Of a stretch of 64,000 nt of DNA, positions 48,992 through 62,190 are shown in pieces. The DNA is from Ptiloglossa arizonensis (taxonomy: Eukaryota > Arthropoda > Insecta > Hymenoptera > Colletidae). The notes below the pieces were generated by a model. The model was given only the letters and a program-made list of their open reading frames with translations. It had not been told where the DNA came from and did no database searches. The position numbers were made by a program, and so were the translations under genes. The first letter of the stretch is position 1, and each line of letters begins with the position of its first letter. The stretch lies in assembly GCF_051014685.1 (NCBI RefSeq), contig NW_027478596.1, forward strand, positions 62,001 through 126,000, given 5' to 3'.

Positions 48992-50425
48992 GTATGTGTA
49001 CTTTTCCCCTAGGCCATTCCAGTTATTGGTTTCGAGTATCAGACTTGCGATAACCATGATGGTTTCTCAACCATTCCTTAACTTCACACTTCCATATCTC
49101 GCGAACGGATTGACGAACTCGAGAATTTCCTATTGCATCTGAAAGCAGAAACTCGCCCGGTTACAACGGTATTTGCATTTTTGCCCTAGGCCATAGTAGT
49201 TATTGGTTTCGAGTATCAGACTTGCGAAAATTTTGATTGTTTCTCAACCATTCCTTAACATCAAACTCCCATTTCTCGCGAACGGATTGACGAACTCGAG
49301 AAATTCTTGCTGCATCTGAAAGTAGAAACTCGCCCGATTACAGCGGTATGTGCATTTTTCCCCTAGGCCATTGTAGTTATTGGATTCGATTATCAGACTT
49401 GCGAAGACTTTGATGGTCTCTCAACCATTCCTTAACTTCAAACTCCCATATCTCCCGAACGGATTGACGAACTCGAGAAATTCCAGTTGCATCTGAAAGT
49501 AGAAACTCGCCCGAATACAATGGTGTGTGTACTTTTCTCATAGGCCATTCCAGTTATTGGTTTCGAGTATCAGACCAGTGAAAATTTTGATGGTTTCTCA
49601 ACCATTCCTTAACTTCACACTTACATATCTCGCGTACGGATGGACGAACTCGAGAATTTCCTATTGCATCTGAAAGCAGAAACTCGCCCGGTTACAACGG
49701 TATGTGCATTTTTGCCCTAGGCCATAGTAGTTATCGGTTTCGAGTATCAGACTTGCGAAGATTTTGATGGTCTCTCAACCATTCCTTAACTTCAAACTAC
49801 CATTTCTCGCGAACGGATTGACGAACTCGAGAATTTCCTATTGCATCTGAAAGCAGAAACTCGCCCGGTTACAACGGTATGTGCATTTTTGCCCTAGGCC
49901 ATAGTAGTTACTGGTTTCGAGTATCAGACTTGCGAAAATTTTGATGGTTTCTCAACCATTCCTTAACTTCAAACTCCCATTTCTCGCGAACGGATTGACG
50001 AACTCGAGAAATTCCAATTGCATCTGAAAGCAGAAACTCGCCCGGTTACAAAGGTGTGTGTACTGTTACCCTAGGCCATTCCAGTTATTGGTTTCGAGTA
50101 TCAAGCCAGCGAAAATTTTGATGGTTTCTCAACCATTCCTTAACTTCAAACTCCCATTTCTCGCGTACGGATTGACGAACTCGAGAAATTCCTGTTGCAT
50201 CTGAAAGTAGAAACTCCCCCGATTACAACGGTATGTGTACTTTTCCCCTAGGCAATTCCAGTTATTGGTTTCGAGTATCAGACTTGCGAAGATTTTGATG
50301 GTCTCTCAACCATTCCTTAAATTCAAACTCCCATTTCTCGCAAACGGATTTACGAACTCGAGAAATTCCTGTTGCATCTGAAAGTAGAAACTCGCCCGAA
50401 TACAATGGTGTGTGTACTTTTCTCC
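48992..50425 (+). repeat. Mosaic monomers between modules
   Basis: About eight monomers mixing types seen elsewhere in the block: GCGATAACCATGATGG near 49,048, GCGAAGACTTTGATGG near 49,403, the TTTCTCATAGG/GACCAGTG pair near 49,536-49,580, and a partial start of the 46,737 module from 50,277. No unit longer than two or three monomers is repeated in order. Confidence 0.65.
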
Positions 50426-50994
50426 TAGGCCATTCCAGTTATTGGTTTCGAGTATCAGACCAGCGAAAATTTTGATGGTTTCTCAACCATTCCTTAACTT
50501 CAAACTCCCACATCTCGCGAACCGATTGACGAACTGGAGAAATTCCTGTTGCATCTGAAAGTAGAAACTCGCCCGAATACAATGGTGTGTGTACTTTTCC
50601 CCTAGGCCATTCCAGTTATTGGTTTCGAGTATCAGACCAGCGAAAATTTTGATGGTTTCTCAACCATTCCTTAACTTCAAACTCCCACATCTCGCGAACG
50701 GATTGACGAACTGGAGAAATTCCTGTTGCATCTGAAAGTAGAAACTCGCCCGAATACAATGGAGTGTGTACTTTTCCCCTAGGCCATTCCAGTTATTGGT
50801 TTCGAGTATCAGACCAGCGAAAATTTTGATGGTTTCTCAACCATTCCTTAACTTCAAACTCCCATATCTCGCGAACGGATTGACGAACTCGAGAAATTCC
50901 TGTTGCATCTGAAAGTAGAAACTCGCCCGAATACAATGGTGTGTGTACTTTTCCCCTAGGCCATTCCAGTTATTGGTTTCGAGTATCAGACCAG

Positions 50995-51525
50995 CGAAAA
51001 TTTTGATGGTTTCTCAACCATTCCTTAACTTCAAACTCCCATATCTCGCGAACGGATTGACGAACTCGAGAAATTCCTGTTGTATCTGAAAGTAGAAACT
51101 CGCCCGATTACAAAGGTGTGTGTACTTTTACCCTGGGCCATTCCAGTTATTGGTTTCGAGTATCAAGGCAGCTAAAATTTTGATTGTTTCTCAACCATTC
51201 CTTAACATCAAACTCCCATTTCTCGCGAACGGATTGACGAACTCGAGAAATTCTTGCTGCATCTGAAAGTAGAAACTCGCCCGATTACAACGGTATGTGT
51301 ATTTTTCCCCTAGGCCTTTGTAGTTATTGGTTTCGATTATCAGACTTGTGAAAATTTTGATTGATTCTCAACCATTCCTTAACTTCACACTTACATATCT
51401 CGCGTACGGATTGACGAACTCGAGAATTTCCTATTGCATCTGAAAGCAGAAACTCGCCCGGTTACAACGGTATGTGCATTTTTGCCCTAGGCCATAGTAG
51501 TTATTGGTTTCGAGTATCAGACTTG
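50995..51525 (+). repeat. Inner three-monomer duplicate, first half (531 bp)
   Basis: CAAAGGTGTGTGTAC with CCCTGGGCC at 51,111 recurs at 51,642. Differences from the second half are GCTAAAATTTT against GCTATAATTTT, GGCCTTTGTAG against GGCCATTGTAG, GACTTGTG against GACTTTTG, and TTGATTCTC against TTGTTTCTC. The whole pair is repeated once more in copy 2 of the 10-mer, so it arose before that duplication. Confidence 0.8.
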
Positions 51526-52056
51526 CGAAAATTTTGATGGTTTCTCAACCATTCCTTAACTTCAAACTCCCATATCTCGCGAACGGATTGACGAACTCGA
51601 GAAATTCCTGTTGTATCTGAAAGTAGAAACTCGCCCGATTACAAAGGTGTGTGTACTTTTACCCTGGGCCATTCCAGTTATTGGTTTCGAGTATCAAGGC
51701 AGCTATAATTTTGATTGTTTCTCAACCATTCCTTAACATCAAACTCCCATTTCTCGCGAACGGATTGACGAACTCGAGAAATTCTTGCTGCATCTGAAAG
51801 TAGAAACTCGCCCGATTACAACGGTATGTGTATTTTTCCCCTAGGCCATTGTAGTTATTGGTTTCGATTATCAGACTTTTGAAAATTTTGATTGTTTCTC
51901 AACCATTCCTTAACTTCACACTTACATATCTCGCGTACGGATTGACGAACTCGAGAATTTCCTATTGCATCTGAAAGCAGAAACTCGCCCGGTTACAACG
52001 GTATGTGCATTTTTGCCCTAGGCCATAGTAGTTATTGGTTTCGAGTATCAGACTTG
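51526..52056 (+). repeat. Inner three-monomer duplicate, second half (531 bp)
   Basis: Second half of the pair. At its right end it leaves the first half with GCGAAGACTTTGATGG near 52,047, matching the older module near 47,980. Confidence 0.78.
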
Positions 52057-52195
52057 CGAAGACTTTGATGGTCTCTCAACCATTCCTTAACTTCAAACTC
52101 CCATATCTCCCGAACGGATTGACGAACTCGAGAAATTCCAGTTGCATCTGAAAGTAGAAACTCGCCCGAATACAATGGTGTGTGTACTTTTCTCA

Positions 52196-53965
52196 TAGGC
52201 CATTCCAGTTATTGGTTTCGAGTATCAGACCAGCGAAAATTTTGATGGTTTCTCAACCATTCCTTAACTTCAAACTCCCACATCTCGCGAACCGATTGAC
52301 GAACTGGAGAAATTCCTGTTGCATCTGAAAGTAGAAACTCGCCCGAATACAATGGTGTGTGTACTTTTCCCCTAGGCCATTCCAGTTATTGGTTTCGAGT
52401 ATCAGACCAGCGAAAATTTTGATGGTTTCTCAACCATTCCTTAACTTCAAACTCCCACATCTCGCGAACGGATTGACGAACTGGAGAAATTCCTGTTGCA
52501 TCTGAAAGTAGAAACTCGCCCGAATACAATGGAGTGTGTACTTTTCCCCTAGGCCATTCCAGTTATTGGTTTCGAGTATCAGACCAGCGAAAATTTTGAT
52601 GGTTTCTCAACCATTCCTTAACTTCAAACTCCCATATCTCGCGAACGGATTGACGAACTCGAGAAATTCCTGTTGCATCTGAAAGTAGAAACTCGCCCGA
52701 ATACAATGGTGTGTGTACTTTTCCCCTAGGCCATTCCAGTTATTGGTTTCGAGTATCAGACCAGCGAAAATTTTGATGGTTTCTCAACCATTCCTTAACT
52801 TCAAACTCCCATATCTCGCGAACGGATTGACGAACTCGAGAAATTCCTGTTGTATCTGAAAGTAGAAACTCGCCCGATTACAAAGGTGTGTGTACTTTTA
52901 CCCTGGGCCATTCCAGTTATTGGTTTCGAGTATCAAGGCAGCTAAAATTTTGATTGTTTCTCAACCATTCCTTAACATCAAACTCCCATTTCTCGCGAAC
53001 GGATTGACGAACTCGAGAAATTCTTGCTGCATCTGAAAGTAGAAACTCGCCCGATTACAACGGTATGTGTATTTTTCCCCTAGGCCTTTGTAGTTATTGG
53101 TTTCGATTATCAGACTTGTGAAAATTTTGATTGATTCTCAACCATTCCTTAACTTCACACTTACATATCTCGCGTACGGATTGACGAACTCGAGAATTTC
53201 CTATTGCATCTGAAAGCAGAAACTCGCCCGGTTACAACGGTATGTGCATTTTTGCCCTAGGCCATAGTAGTTATTGGTTTCGAGTATCAGACTTGCGAAA
53301 ATTTTGATGGTTTCTCAACCATTCCTTAACTTCAAACTCCCATATCTCGCGAACGGATTGACGAACTCGAGAAATTCCTGTTGTATCTGAAAGTAGAAAC
53401 TCGCCCGATTACAAAGGTGTGTGTACTTTTACCCTGGGCCATTCCAGTTATTGGTTTCGAGTATCAAGGCAGCTATAATTTTGATTGTTTCTCAACCATT
53501 CCTTAACATCAAACTCCCATTTCTCGCGAACGGATTGACGAACTCGAGAAATTCTTGCTGCATCTGAAAGTAGAAACTCGCCCGATTACAACGGTATGTG
53601 TATTTTTCCCCTAGGCCATTGTAGTTATTGGTTTCGATTATCAGACTTTTGAAAATTTTGATTGTTTCTCAACCATTCCTTAACTTCACACTTACATATC
53701 TCGCGTACGGATTGACGAACTCGAGAATTTCCTATTGCATCTGAAAGCAGAAACTCGCCCGGTTACAACGGTATGTGCATTTTTGCCCTAGGCCATAGTA
53801 GTTATTGGTTTCGAGTATCAGACTTGCGAAGACTTTGATGGTCTCTCAACCATTCCTTAACTTCAAACTCCCATATCTCCCGAACGGATTGACGAACTCG
53901 AGAAATTCCAGTTGCATCTGAAAGTAGAAACTCGCCCGAATACAATGGTGTGTGTACTTTTCTCA
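52196..53965 (+). repeat. 10-monomer HOR, copy 2 (1,770 bp)
   Basis: Repeats 50,426-52,195. The match runs on to 54,050, where ACTCCCATATCTC replaces ACTCCCACATCTC and a different monomer run begins. Confidence 0.88.
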
Positions 53966-56639
53966 TAGGCCATTCCAGTTATTGGTTTCGAGTATCAGAC
54001 CAGCGAAAATTTTGATGGTTTCTCAACCATTCCTTAACTTCAAACTCCCATATCTCGCGAACGGATTGACGAACTCGAGAAATTCCTGTTGTATCTGAAA
54101 GTAGAAACTCGCCCGATTACAATGGTGTGTGTACTTTTACCCTAGGCCACTCCAGTTATTGGTTTCGAGTATCAAGCCAGCGAAAATTTTGATGGTTTCT
54201 CAACCATTCCTTAACTTCAAACTCCCATATCTCGCGAACGGATTGACGAACTCGAGAAATTCCTGTTGTATCTGAAAGTAGAAACTCGCCCGATTACAAT
54301 GGTGTGTGTACTTTTACCCTAGGCCATTCCAGTTATTGGTTTCGAGTATCAAGCCAGCGAAAATTTTGATGGTTTCTCAACCATTCCTTAACTTCAAACT
54401 CCCATATCTCGCGAACGGATTGACGAACTCGAGAAATTCCTGTTGCATCTGAAAGTAGAAACTCGCCCGAATACAATGGTGTGTGTACTTTTCCCCTAGG
54501 CCATTCCAGTTATTGGTTTCGAGTATCAGACCAGCGAAAATTTTGATGGTTTCTCAACCATTCCTTAACTTCAAACTCCCATATCTCGCGAACGGATTGA
54601 CGAACTCGAGAAATTCCTGTTGCATCTGAAAGTAGAAACTCGCCCGAATACAATGGTGTGTGTACTTTTCCCCTAGGCCATTCCAGTTATTGGTTTCGAG
54701 TATCAGACTCACGAAAATTTTGATGGTTTCTCCACCATTCCTTAACTTCAAACTCCCATTTTTCGCGAACGGATTGACGAACTCGAGAAATTCCTGTTGC
54801 ATCTGAAAGTAGAAACTCGCCCGATTACTATGGTATGTGTACTTTTCCCCTAGGCCATTCCAGTTATTTTTTTCGAGTATCAGACTTGCGATAATTTTGA
54901 TGGTTTCTCAACTATTCCTTAAATTCAAACTCCCATATCTCGCGAACGGATTGACGAACTCGATTATTTCCTGTTGCATCTGAAAGCAGAGACTCGCCCG
55001 ATTACAGTGGTATGTGTACTTTTCCCGTAGGCCATTCCAGTTATTGGTTTCGAGTAACAGACTTACGATAATTTTGATGGTTTCTCAACCATTCCTTAAC
55101 TTCACACTTACATATCTCGCGAACGGATTGACGAACTCGAGAATTTCCTATTGCATCTGAAAGCAGAAACTCGCCCGGTTATAACGGTATGTGCATTTTT
55201 GCCCTAGGCCATAGTTGTTATTGGTTTCGAGTATCAGACTTGCGAAGATTTTGATCGTCTCTCAACCATTCCTTAACTTCAAACTCCCATATCTCCAGAA
55301 CGGATTGACGAACTCGAGAAATTCCTGTTGCATCTGAAAGTAGAAACTCGCCCGATTACAACGGTATGAGTATTTTTCCCCTAGGCCATTGTAGTTATTG
55401 GTTTCGAGTATCAGACTTGCGAAAATTTTGATGGTTTCTCAACCATTCCTTAACTTCAAACTCCCAGATCTCGCGAACGGATTGACGAACTCGAGAAATT
55501 CCTGTTGCATACGAAAGCAGAAACTCGCCCGATTACAACGGTATGTGTATTTTTCCCCTAGGCCATTGTAGTTATTGGTTTCGAGTATCAGACTTGCGAA
55601 AATTTTGATTATTTCTCAACCATTCCTTAACGTCAAACTCCCATTTCTCGCGAACGGATTGACGAACTCGAGAAATTCTTGTTGCATCTGACAGTAGAAA
55701 CTCGCCCGATTACATTGGTATGTGTACTTTTCACGTAGGCCATTCCAGTTATTGGTTTCGAGTATCAGACTTGCGATAATTTTGATGGTTCCTCAACCAT
55801 TCCTTAACTTCACACTAACATATCTCGCGAACGGATTGACGAACTCGAGATTTTCCTATAGCATCTGAAAGCAGAAACTCGCCCGGTTACAACGGCATGT
55901 GCATTTTTGCCCTAGGCCATAGTAGTTATTGGTTTCGAGTAACAGACTTGCGAAAATTTTGATGGTTTCTCAACAATTCCTTAACTTCAAACTCCCATTT
56001 CTCGCGAACGGATTGACGAACTCGAGAAATTCCTGTTGCATCTGAAAGTAGAAACTCGCCCGATTACTATGGTATGTGTACTTTTCCCCTAGGCCATTCC
56101 AGTTATTTGTTTCGAGTATCAGACTTGCGATAATTTTGATGGTTTCTCAACCATTCCTTAACTTCAAACTCCCATATCTCGCGAACGGATTGACGAACTC
56201 GATTATTTCCTGTTGCATCTGAAAGCAGAAACTCGCCCGATTACAATGGTATGTGTACTTTTCCCGTAGGCCATTCCAGTTATTGGTTTCGAGTATCAGA
56301 CTTACGATAATTTTGATGGTTTCTCAACCATTCCTTAACTTCAAACTCCCATATCTCGCGAACGGATTGACGAACTCGATTATTTCCTGTTGCATCTGAA
56401 AGCAGAGACTCGCCCGATTACAGTGGTATGTGTACTTTTCCCGTAGTCCATTCCAGTTATTGGTTTCGAGTAACAGACTTACGATAATTTTGATGGTTTC
56501 TCAACCATTCCTTAACTTCACACTTACATATCTCGCGAACGGATTGACGAACTCGAGAATTTCCTATTGCATCTGAAAGCAGAAACTCGCCCGGTTATAA
56601 CGGTATGTGCATTTTTGCCCTAGGCCATAGTAGTTATTG
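53966..56639 (+). repeat. Right part of the mosaic block
   Basis: About 15 monomers. 54,051-54,480 resembles the ATCAAGCCAGCG part of the five-monomer module. Further right, GATTACTATGG at 54,823 recurs at 56,062 (1,239 bp, seven monomers) and CGATTATTTCCTG at 54,961 recurs at 56,377 (1,416 bp, eight monomers). This fits a seven-monomer duplication with one more monomer doubled near 56,200. The second copy ends at the 56,640 junction. Confidence 0.7.
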
Positions 56640-57766
56640 GTTTCGAGTATCAGACTTGCGAACATTTTGATGGTTTCTCAACCATTCCTTAACGTCAATC
56701 TCGCATATCTCGCGAAAGGATTGACGAACTCGAGAAATTCCTGTTGCATCCGAAAGTAGAAACTCGCCCGATTACAATTGTGTGCGTACTTTTCCCCTAG
56801 GCCATTCCAGTTATTCGTATCTAGCATCACAATTGCGACAATTTTGATGGTTTCTCAACCATTCAATAACTTCAATCTCCCATGTCTCGCGAACGGATTG
56901 ACGAACTCGAGAAATTCCAGTTGCATCTGAAAGTAGAAACTCGCCCGAGTACAAGGATATGTGTGTTTTTCCCCTAGGCCTTTGCAGTTATTGGTTTCGA
57001 GTATCAGACTTGCGAACATTTTGATGGTTTCTCAGCCATTCCTTAACTTCAAACTCCAATATCTCGCGAACGGATTGACGAACTCGAGAAATTCCTGTTG
57101 CATCTGAAAGTAGAAACTAGCCCGATTACAATGGTGTGTGTACTTTTTCCCTAGGCCACTCCAGTTGTTGGTTTCGAGTATCAGACCAGCGAAAATTTTG
57201 ATGTTTTCTCAACCATTCCTTAACTTCAAACTCCCATATCTCGCGAACGGATTGATGAACTCGAGAAATTCCTGTTGCATCTGAAAGCAGAAACTCGCCC
57301 GATTACAATGGTGTATGCATTTTTGCCCTAGGCCATAGTAGTTATTGGTTTCGAGTATCAGAGTTGCGAAAATTTCGATGGTTTCTCAACCACTCCTTAA
57401 CTTCAAACTCCCATATCTCGCGAACGGATTGACGCACTCGAGAAATTCCTGTTGCATCTGAAAGTAGAAACTCGCCCGAGTACAAAGATATGTGTGTTTT
57501 TCCCCTAGGCCTTTGTAGTTATTGGTTTCGAGTATCAGACTTGCGAACATTTTGATGGTATCTCAACCATTCCTTAACTTCAAACTCGCATTTCTCGCGA
57601 AAGGATAGACGAACTCGAGAATTTCCTGTTGCATCCGAAAGTAGAAACTCGCCCGATTACAATGGTGTGCGTACTTTTCCCCTAGGCCATTCCAGTTATT
57701 CGTTTCTAGCATCACAATTGCGACAAATTTGATGGTTTCTCAACCATTCAATAACTTCAAACTCCC
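56640..57766 (+). repeat. 25-monomer HOR, partial unit right of the mosaic
   Basis: It matches 31,861-32,987 (offset 24,779) and 36,286-37,412 (offset 20,354). It carries GGCCACTCCAG near 57,155, like unit 1, not GGCCATTCCAG as in unit 2. The left edge is sharp: upstream the linker reads GCCATAGTAG in place of the expected GCCTTTGTAG. Confidence 0.88.
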
Positions 57767-60700
57767 ATATCTCGCGAACGGATAGACGAACTCGAGAAAT
57801 TCCTGTTGCATCTGAAAGTAGAAACTAGCCCGATTACAATGTTGTGTGTACTTTATCCCTAGGCCATTCCAGTTGTTGGTTTCGAGTATCAGACCTGCGA
57901 AAATTTTGATGGTTTCTCAAGCATTCCTTAACTTCACACTTACATATCTCGCGAACGGATTGACGAACTCGAGAATTTCCTACTGCATCTGAAAGCAGAA
58001 ACTCGCCCGGTTACAACGGTTTGTGCATTTTTCCCCTAGGCCTTTGTAGTTATTTGTTTCGAGTATCAGACTTGCGAACATTTTGATGGTTTCTCAACCA
58101 TTCCTTAACGTCAAACTCGCATATCTCGCGAAAGGATTGACGAACTCGAGAAATTCCTGTTGCATCCGAAAGTAGAAACTCGCCCGATTACAATTGTGTG
58201 CGTACTTTTCCCCTAGGCCATTCCAGTTATTCGTATCTAGCATCACAATTGCGACAATTTTGATGGTTTCTCAACCATTCAATAACTTCAAACTCCCATA
58301 TCTCGCGAACGGATAGACGAACTCCAGAAATTCCTGTTGCATGTGAAAATGGAAACTCGCCCGATTACAAAGGTATGTGTATTTTTCCCCTAGGCCTTTG
58401 TAGTTATTGGATTCGAGTATCAGACTTGCGAAAATTTTGATGGTTTCTCAACCATTCCTTAACTTCAAACTCCAATATCTCGCGAACGGATTGACGAACT
58501 CGAGAAATTCCTGTTGCATGTAAAAGTAGAAACTAGCCCGATTACAATGTTGTGTGTACTTTTTCCCTAGGCCATTCCAGTTGTTGGTTTCGAGTATCAG
58601 ACCTGCGAAAATTTTGATGGTTTCTCAACCATTCGTTATCTTCAAACTCCCATATCTCGCGAACGGATTCACGAACTCGAGAAATTCCTGTTGCATCTGA
58701 AAGTAGAAACTAGCCCGATTACAATGGTCTGTGTACTTTCCCCCTAGGCCATTCCAGTTATTGGTTTCGAGTATCAGACCAGCGAAAATTTTGATGGTTT
58801 CTCAACCATTCCTTAACTTCAAAGTCCCATATCTCTCGAACGGATTGACGAACTCGAGAAATTCCTGTTGCATCTGAAAGCAGAATCTCGCCCGATTACA
58901 ACGGTATGTGCATTTTAGCCCTAGGCCATAGTAGTTACTGGTTTCTAGTATCAGACGTGCGAAAATTTTGATGGTTTCTCAAGCATTCCTTAACTTCAAA
59001 CTCCCATATCTCGCGAACGCATTGACGAACTCGAGTAATTCCTGTTGTATATGAAAGTAGAAGCTCGCCCGATTAGAATGGTGTGTGTACTTTTCCCCTA
59101 GGCCATTCCAGTTAGTGGTTTCGAGTATCAGACCTGTGAAAATTTTGGTGGTTTCTCAACCATTCCTTAACTTCACACTTACATATCTCGCGAACGGATT
59201 GACGAACTCGAGAATTTCCTCTTGCATCTGAAAGCAGAAACACGCCCGGTTACAACGGTATGTGCATTTTCCCCCTAGGCCATTGTGGTTATTGGTTTCG
59301 AGTATCAGACCAGCGAAAATTTTGATGGTTTCTCAACCATTCCTTAACTTCAAACTCCAATATCTCGCGAACGGATTGACGAACTCGAGAAATTCCTGTT
59401 GCATCTGAAAGTAGAAGCTCGCCCGATTAGAATGGTGTGTGTACTTTTCCCCTAGGCCGTTCCAGTTATTGGTTTCGAGTATCAGACCTGCGAAAATTAT
59501 GATGGTTTCTCAACCATTCGTTATCTTCAAACTCCCATATCTCGCGAACGGATTGACGAACTCGAGAAATTCCTGTTGCATCTGAAAGCAGAAACTAGGC
59601 CGATTACAATGTTGTGTGTACTTTTTCCCTAGGCTATTCCAGTTGTTGGTTTCGAGTATCTGACCTGCGAAAATTTTGATGATTTCTCAACCATTCCTTA
59701 ACTTCAAACTCCAATATCTCGCGAACGGATTGACGAACTCGAGAAATTCCTGTTGCATCTGAAAGTAGAAGCTCGCCCGATTAGAATGGTGTGTCTACTT
59801 TTCCCGTAGGCCATTCCAGTTATTGGTTTCGAGTATCAGACCTGCGAAAATTTTGATGGTTTCTCAACCATTCGTTATCTTCAAACTCCCATATCTCGCG
59901 AACGGATTGACGAACTCGAGAAATTCCTGTTGCATCTGAAAGCAGAAACTAACCCGATTACAATGGTGTGTGTACTTTTCCCCTTGGCCATTCCAGTTAT
60001 TGGTTTCGAGTATCAGACCAGCGAAAATTTTGATGGCTTCTCAACCATTCCTTAACTTCAAACTCCCATATCTTGCGAACGGATTGACGAACTCGAGAAA
60101 TTCCTGTTGCATCTGAAAGTAGAAACTCGCCCGATTACAATGGTATGTGTACTTTTCCCCTAGGTCATTCGAGTTATTGGTTTCGAGTATCAGACTTGCC
60201 AAAGTTTTGATGGTTCCTCAACCATTCCTTAACTTCACACTTACTCATCTCGCGAACGGATTGACGAACTCGAGAATTTCCTACTGCATCTGAAAGCAGA
60301 AACTCGCCCGGTTACAACGGTATGTGCATTTTTCCCCTAGGCCTTTGTAGTTATTTGTTTCGAGTATCAGACCTGCGAAAATTTTGATGGTTTCTCAACC
60401 ATTCGTTATCTTCAAACTCCCATATCTCGCGAACGGATGGACGAACTCGAGAAATTCCTGTTGCATCTGAAAGTAGAAACTCGCCCGATTACAAAGGTAT
60501 GTGTATTTTTCCCCTAAGCCTTTGTTGTTATTGGTTTCGAGTATCAGACTTGCGAAAATTTTGATGGTTTCTCAACCATTCGTTATCTTCAAACTCCCAT
60601 ATCTCGCGAACGGATTGACGAACTCGAGAAATTCCTGTTGCATCTGAAAGCAGAAACTAGCCCGATTACAATGGTGTGTGTACTTTTCCCCTTGGCCATT

Positions 60701-62190
60701 CCAGTTATTGGTTTCGAGTATCTGACCTGCGAAAATTTTGATGGTTTCTCAACCATTCCTTAACTTCAAACACCCATATCTCGCGAACGGATTGACGAAC
60801 TCGAGAAATTCCTGTTGCATCTGAAAGTAGAAACTCGCCCGATTACAATGGTATGTGTACTTTTCCCCTAGGCCATTCGAGTTATTGGTTTCGAGTATCA
60901 GACTTGCCAAAGTTTTGACGGTTTCTCAACCATTCCTTAACTTCACACTTACATATCTCGCGAACGGATTGACGAACTCGAGAATTTCCTACTGCATCTG
61001 AAAGCAGAAACTCGCCTGGTTACAACGGTTTTTGCATTTTTCCCCTAGGCCTTTGTAGTTATTTGTTTCGAGTATCAGACTTGCGAACATTTTGATGGTT
61101 TCTCAACCATTCCTTAACGTCAATCTCGCATATCTCGCGAAAGGATTGACGAACTCGAGAAATTCCTGTTGCATCCGAAAGTAGAAACTCGCCCGATTAC
61201 AATTGTGTGCGTACTTTTCCCCTAGGCCATTCCAGTTATTCGTATCTAGCATCACAATTGCGACAATTTTGATGGTTTCTCAACCATTCAATAACTTCAA
61301 TCTCCCATGTCTCGCGAACGGATTGACGAACTCGAGAAATTCCAGTTGCATCTGAAAGTAGAAACTCGCCCGAGTACAAGGATATGTGTGTTTTTCCCCT
61401 AGGCCTTTGCAGTTATTGGTTTCGAGTATCAGACTTGCGAACATTTTGATGGTTTCTCAGCCATTCCTTAACTTCAAACTCCAATATCTCGCGAACGGAT
61501 TGACGAACTCGAGAAATTCCTGTTGCATCTGAAAGTAGAAACTAGCCCGATTACAATGGTGTGTGTACTTTTTCCCTAGGCCATTCCAGTTGTTGGTTTC
61601 GAGTATCAGACCAGCGAAAATTTTGATGTTTTCTCAACCATTCCTTAACTTCAAACTCCCATATCTCGCGAACGGATTGATGAACTCGAGAAATTCCTGT
61701 TGCATCTGAAAGCAGAAACTCGCCCGATTACAATGGTGTATGCATTTTTGCCCTAGGCCATAGTAGTTATTGGTTTCGAGTATCAGAGTTGCGAAAATTT
61801 CGATGGTTTCTCAACCACTCCTTAACTTCAAACTCCCATATCTCGCGAACGGATTGACGCACTCGAGAAATTCCTGTTGCATCTGAAAGTAGAAACTCGC
61901 CCGAGTACAAAGATATGTGTGTTTTTCCCCTAGGCCTTTGTAGTTATTGGTTTCGAGTATCAGACTTGCGAAATTTTGATGGTATCTCAACCATTCCTTA
62001 ACTTCAAACTCGCATTTCTCGCGAAAGGATAGACGAACTCGAGAATTTCCTGTTGCATCCGAAAGTAGAAACTCGCCCGATTACAATGGTGTGCGTACTT
62101 TTCCCCTAGGCCATTCCAGTTATTCGTTTCTAGCATCACAATTGCGACAAATTTGATGGTTTCTCAACCATTCAATAACTTCAAACTCCC
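57767..62190 (+). repeat. 25-monomer HOR, full unit (4,424 bp)
   Basis: Complete unit with one 1-bp deletion near 61,968 (GCGAAATTTTGATGG). It shares with unit 2 GGCCGTTCCAG, ACTAGGCCGATT, AGTTTTGACGGTTTC (near 60,910) and GGCCATTCCAG (near 61,577). It has GTGAAAATGG near 58,343, where unit 2 has GTGAAAGTGG. Private bases are ACTAACCCGATT near 59,947 and CTCGCCTGGTT near 61,013. Confidence 0.9.

Larger units (their letters stand above)
50426..52195 (+). repeat. 10-monomer HOR, copy 1 (1,770 bp)
   Basis: GAACCGATTGACGAACTGGAG near 50,519 recurs 1,770 bp (10 x 177) on. The match starts at 50,426 against 52,196. I saw no difference between the copies over the lines compared. Within the unit, monomers at about 50,995-51,525 and 51,526-52,056 are themselves a three-monomer duplication. 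Confidence 0.88.
40064..56639 (+). repeat. Mosaic block of diverged monomers (16.6 kb)
   Basis: The 25-mer order stops at 40,063 and returns at 56,640. In between lie about 94 monomers of a different set, with words rare or absent elsewhere: GAGTATCAAGCCAGCG, GTCGCCCGAT, CGCGTACGGATTG, TGGTCTCTCAACC, GCCCGAATACAATGG, CTCATAGGCC. Kinship inside is short range and layered, with no HOR covering the block. The 177-bp phase is kept across both edges. The first 1.5 kb still resembles the 25-mer monomers (for example GGTCATTCGAG with TTGCCAAAG near 40,690) but is more diverged. Confidence 0.88.
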
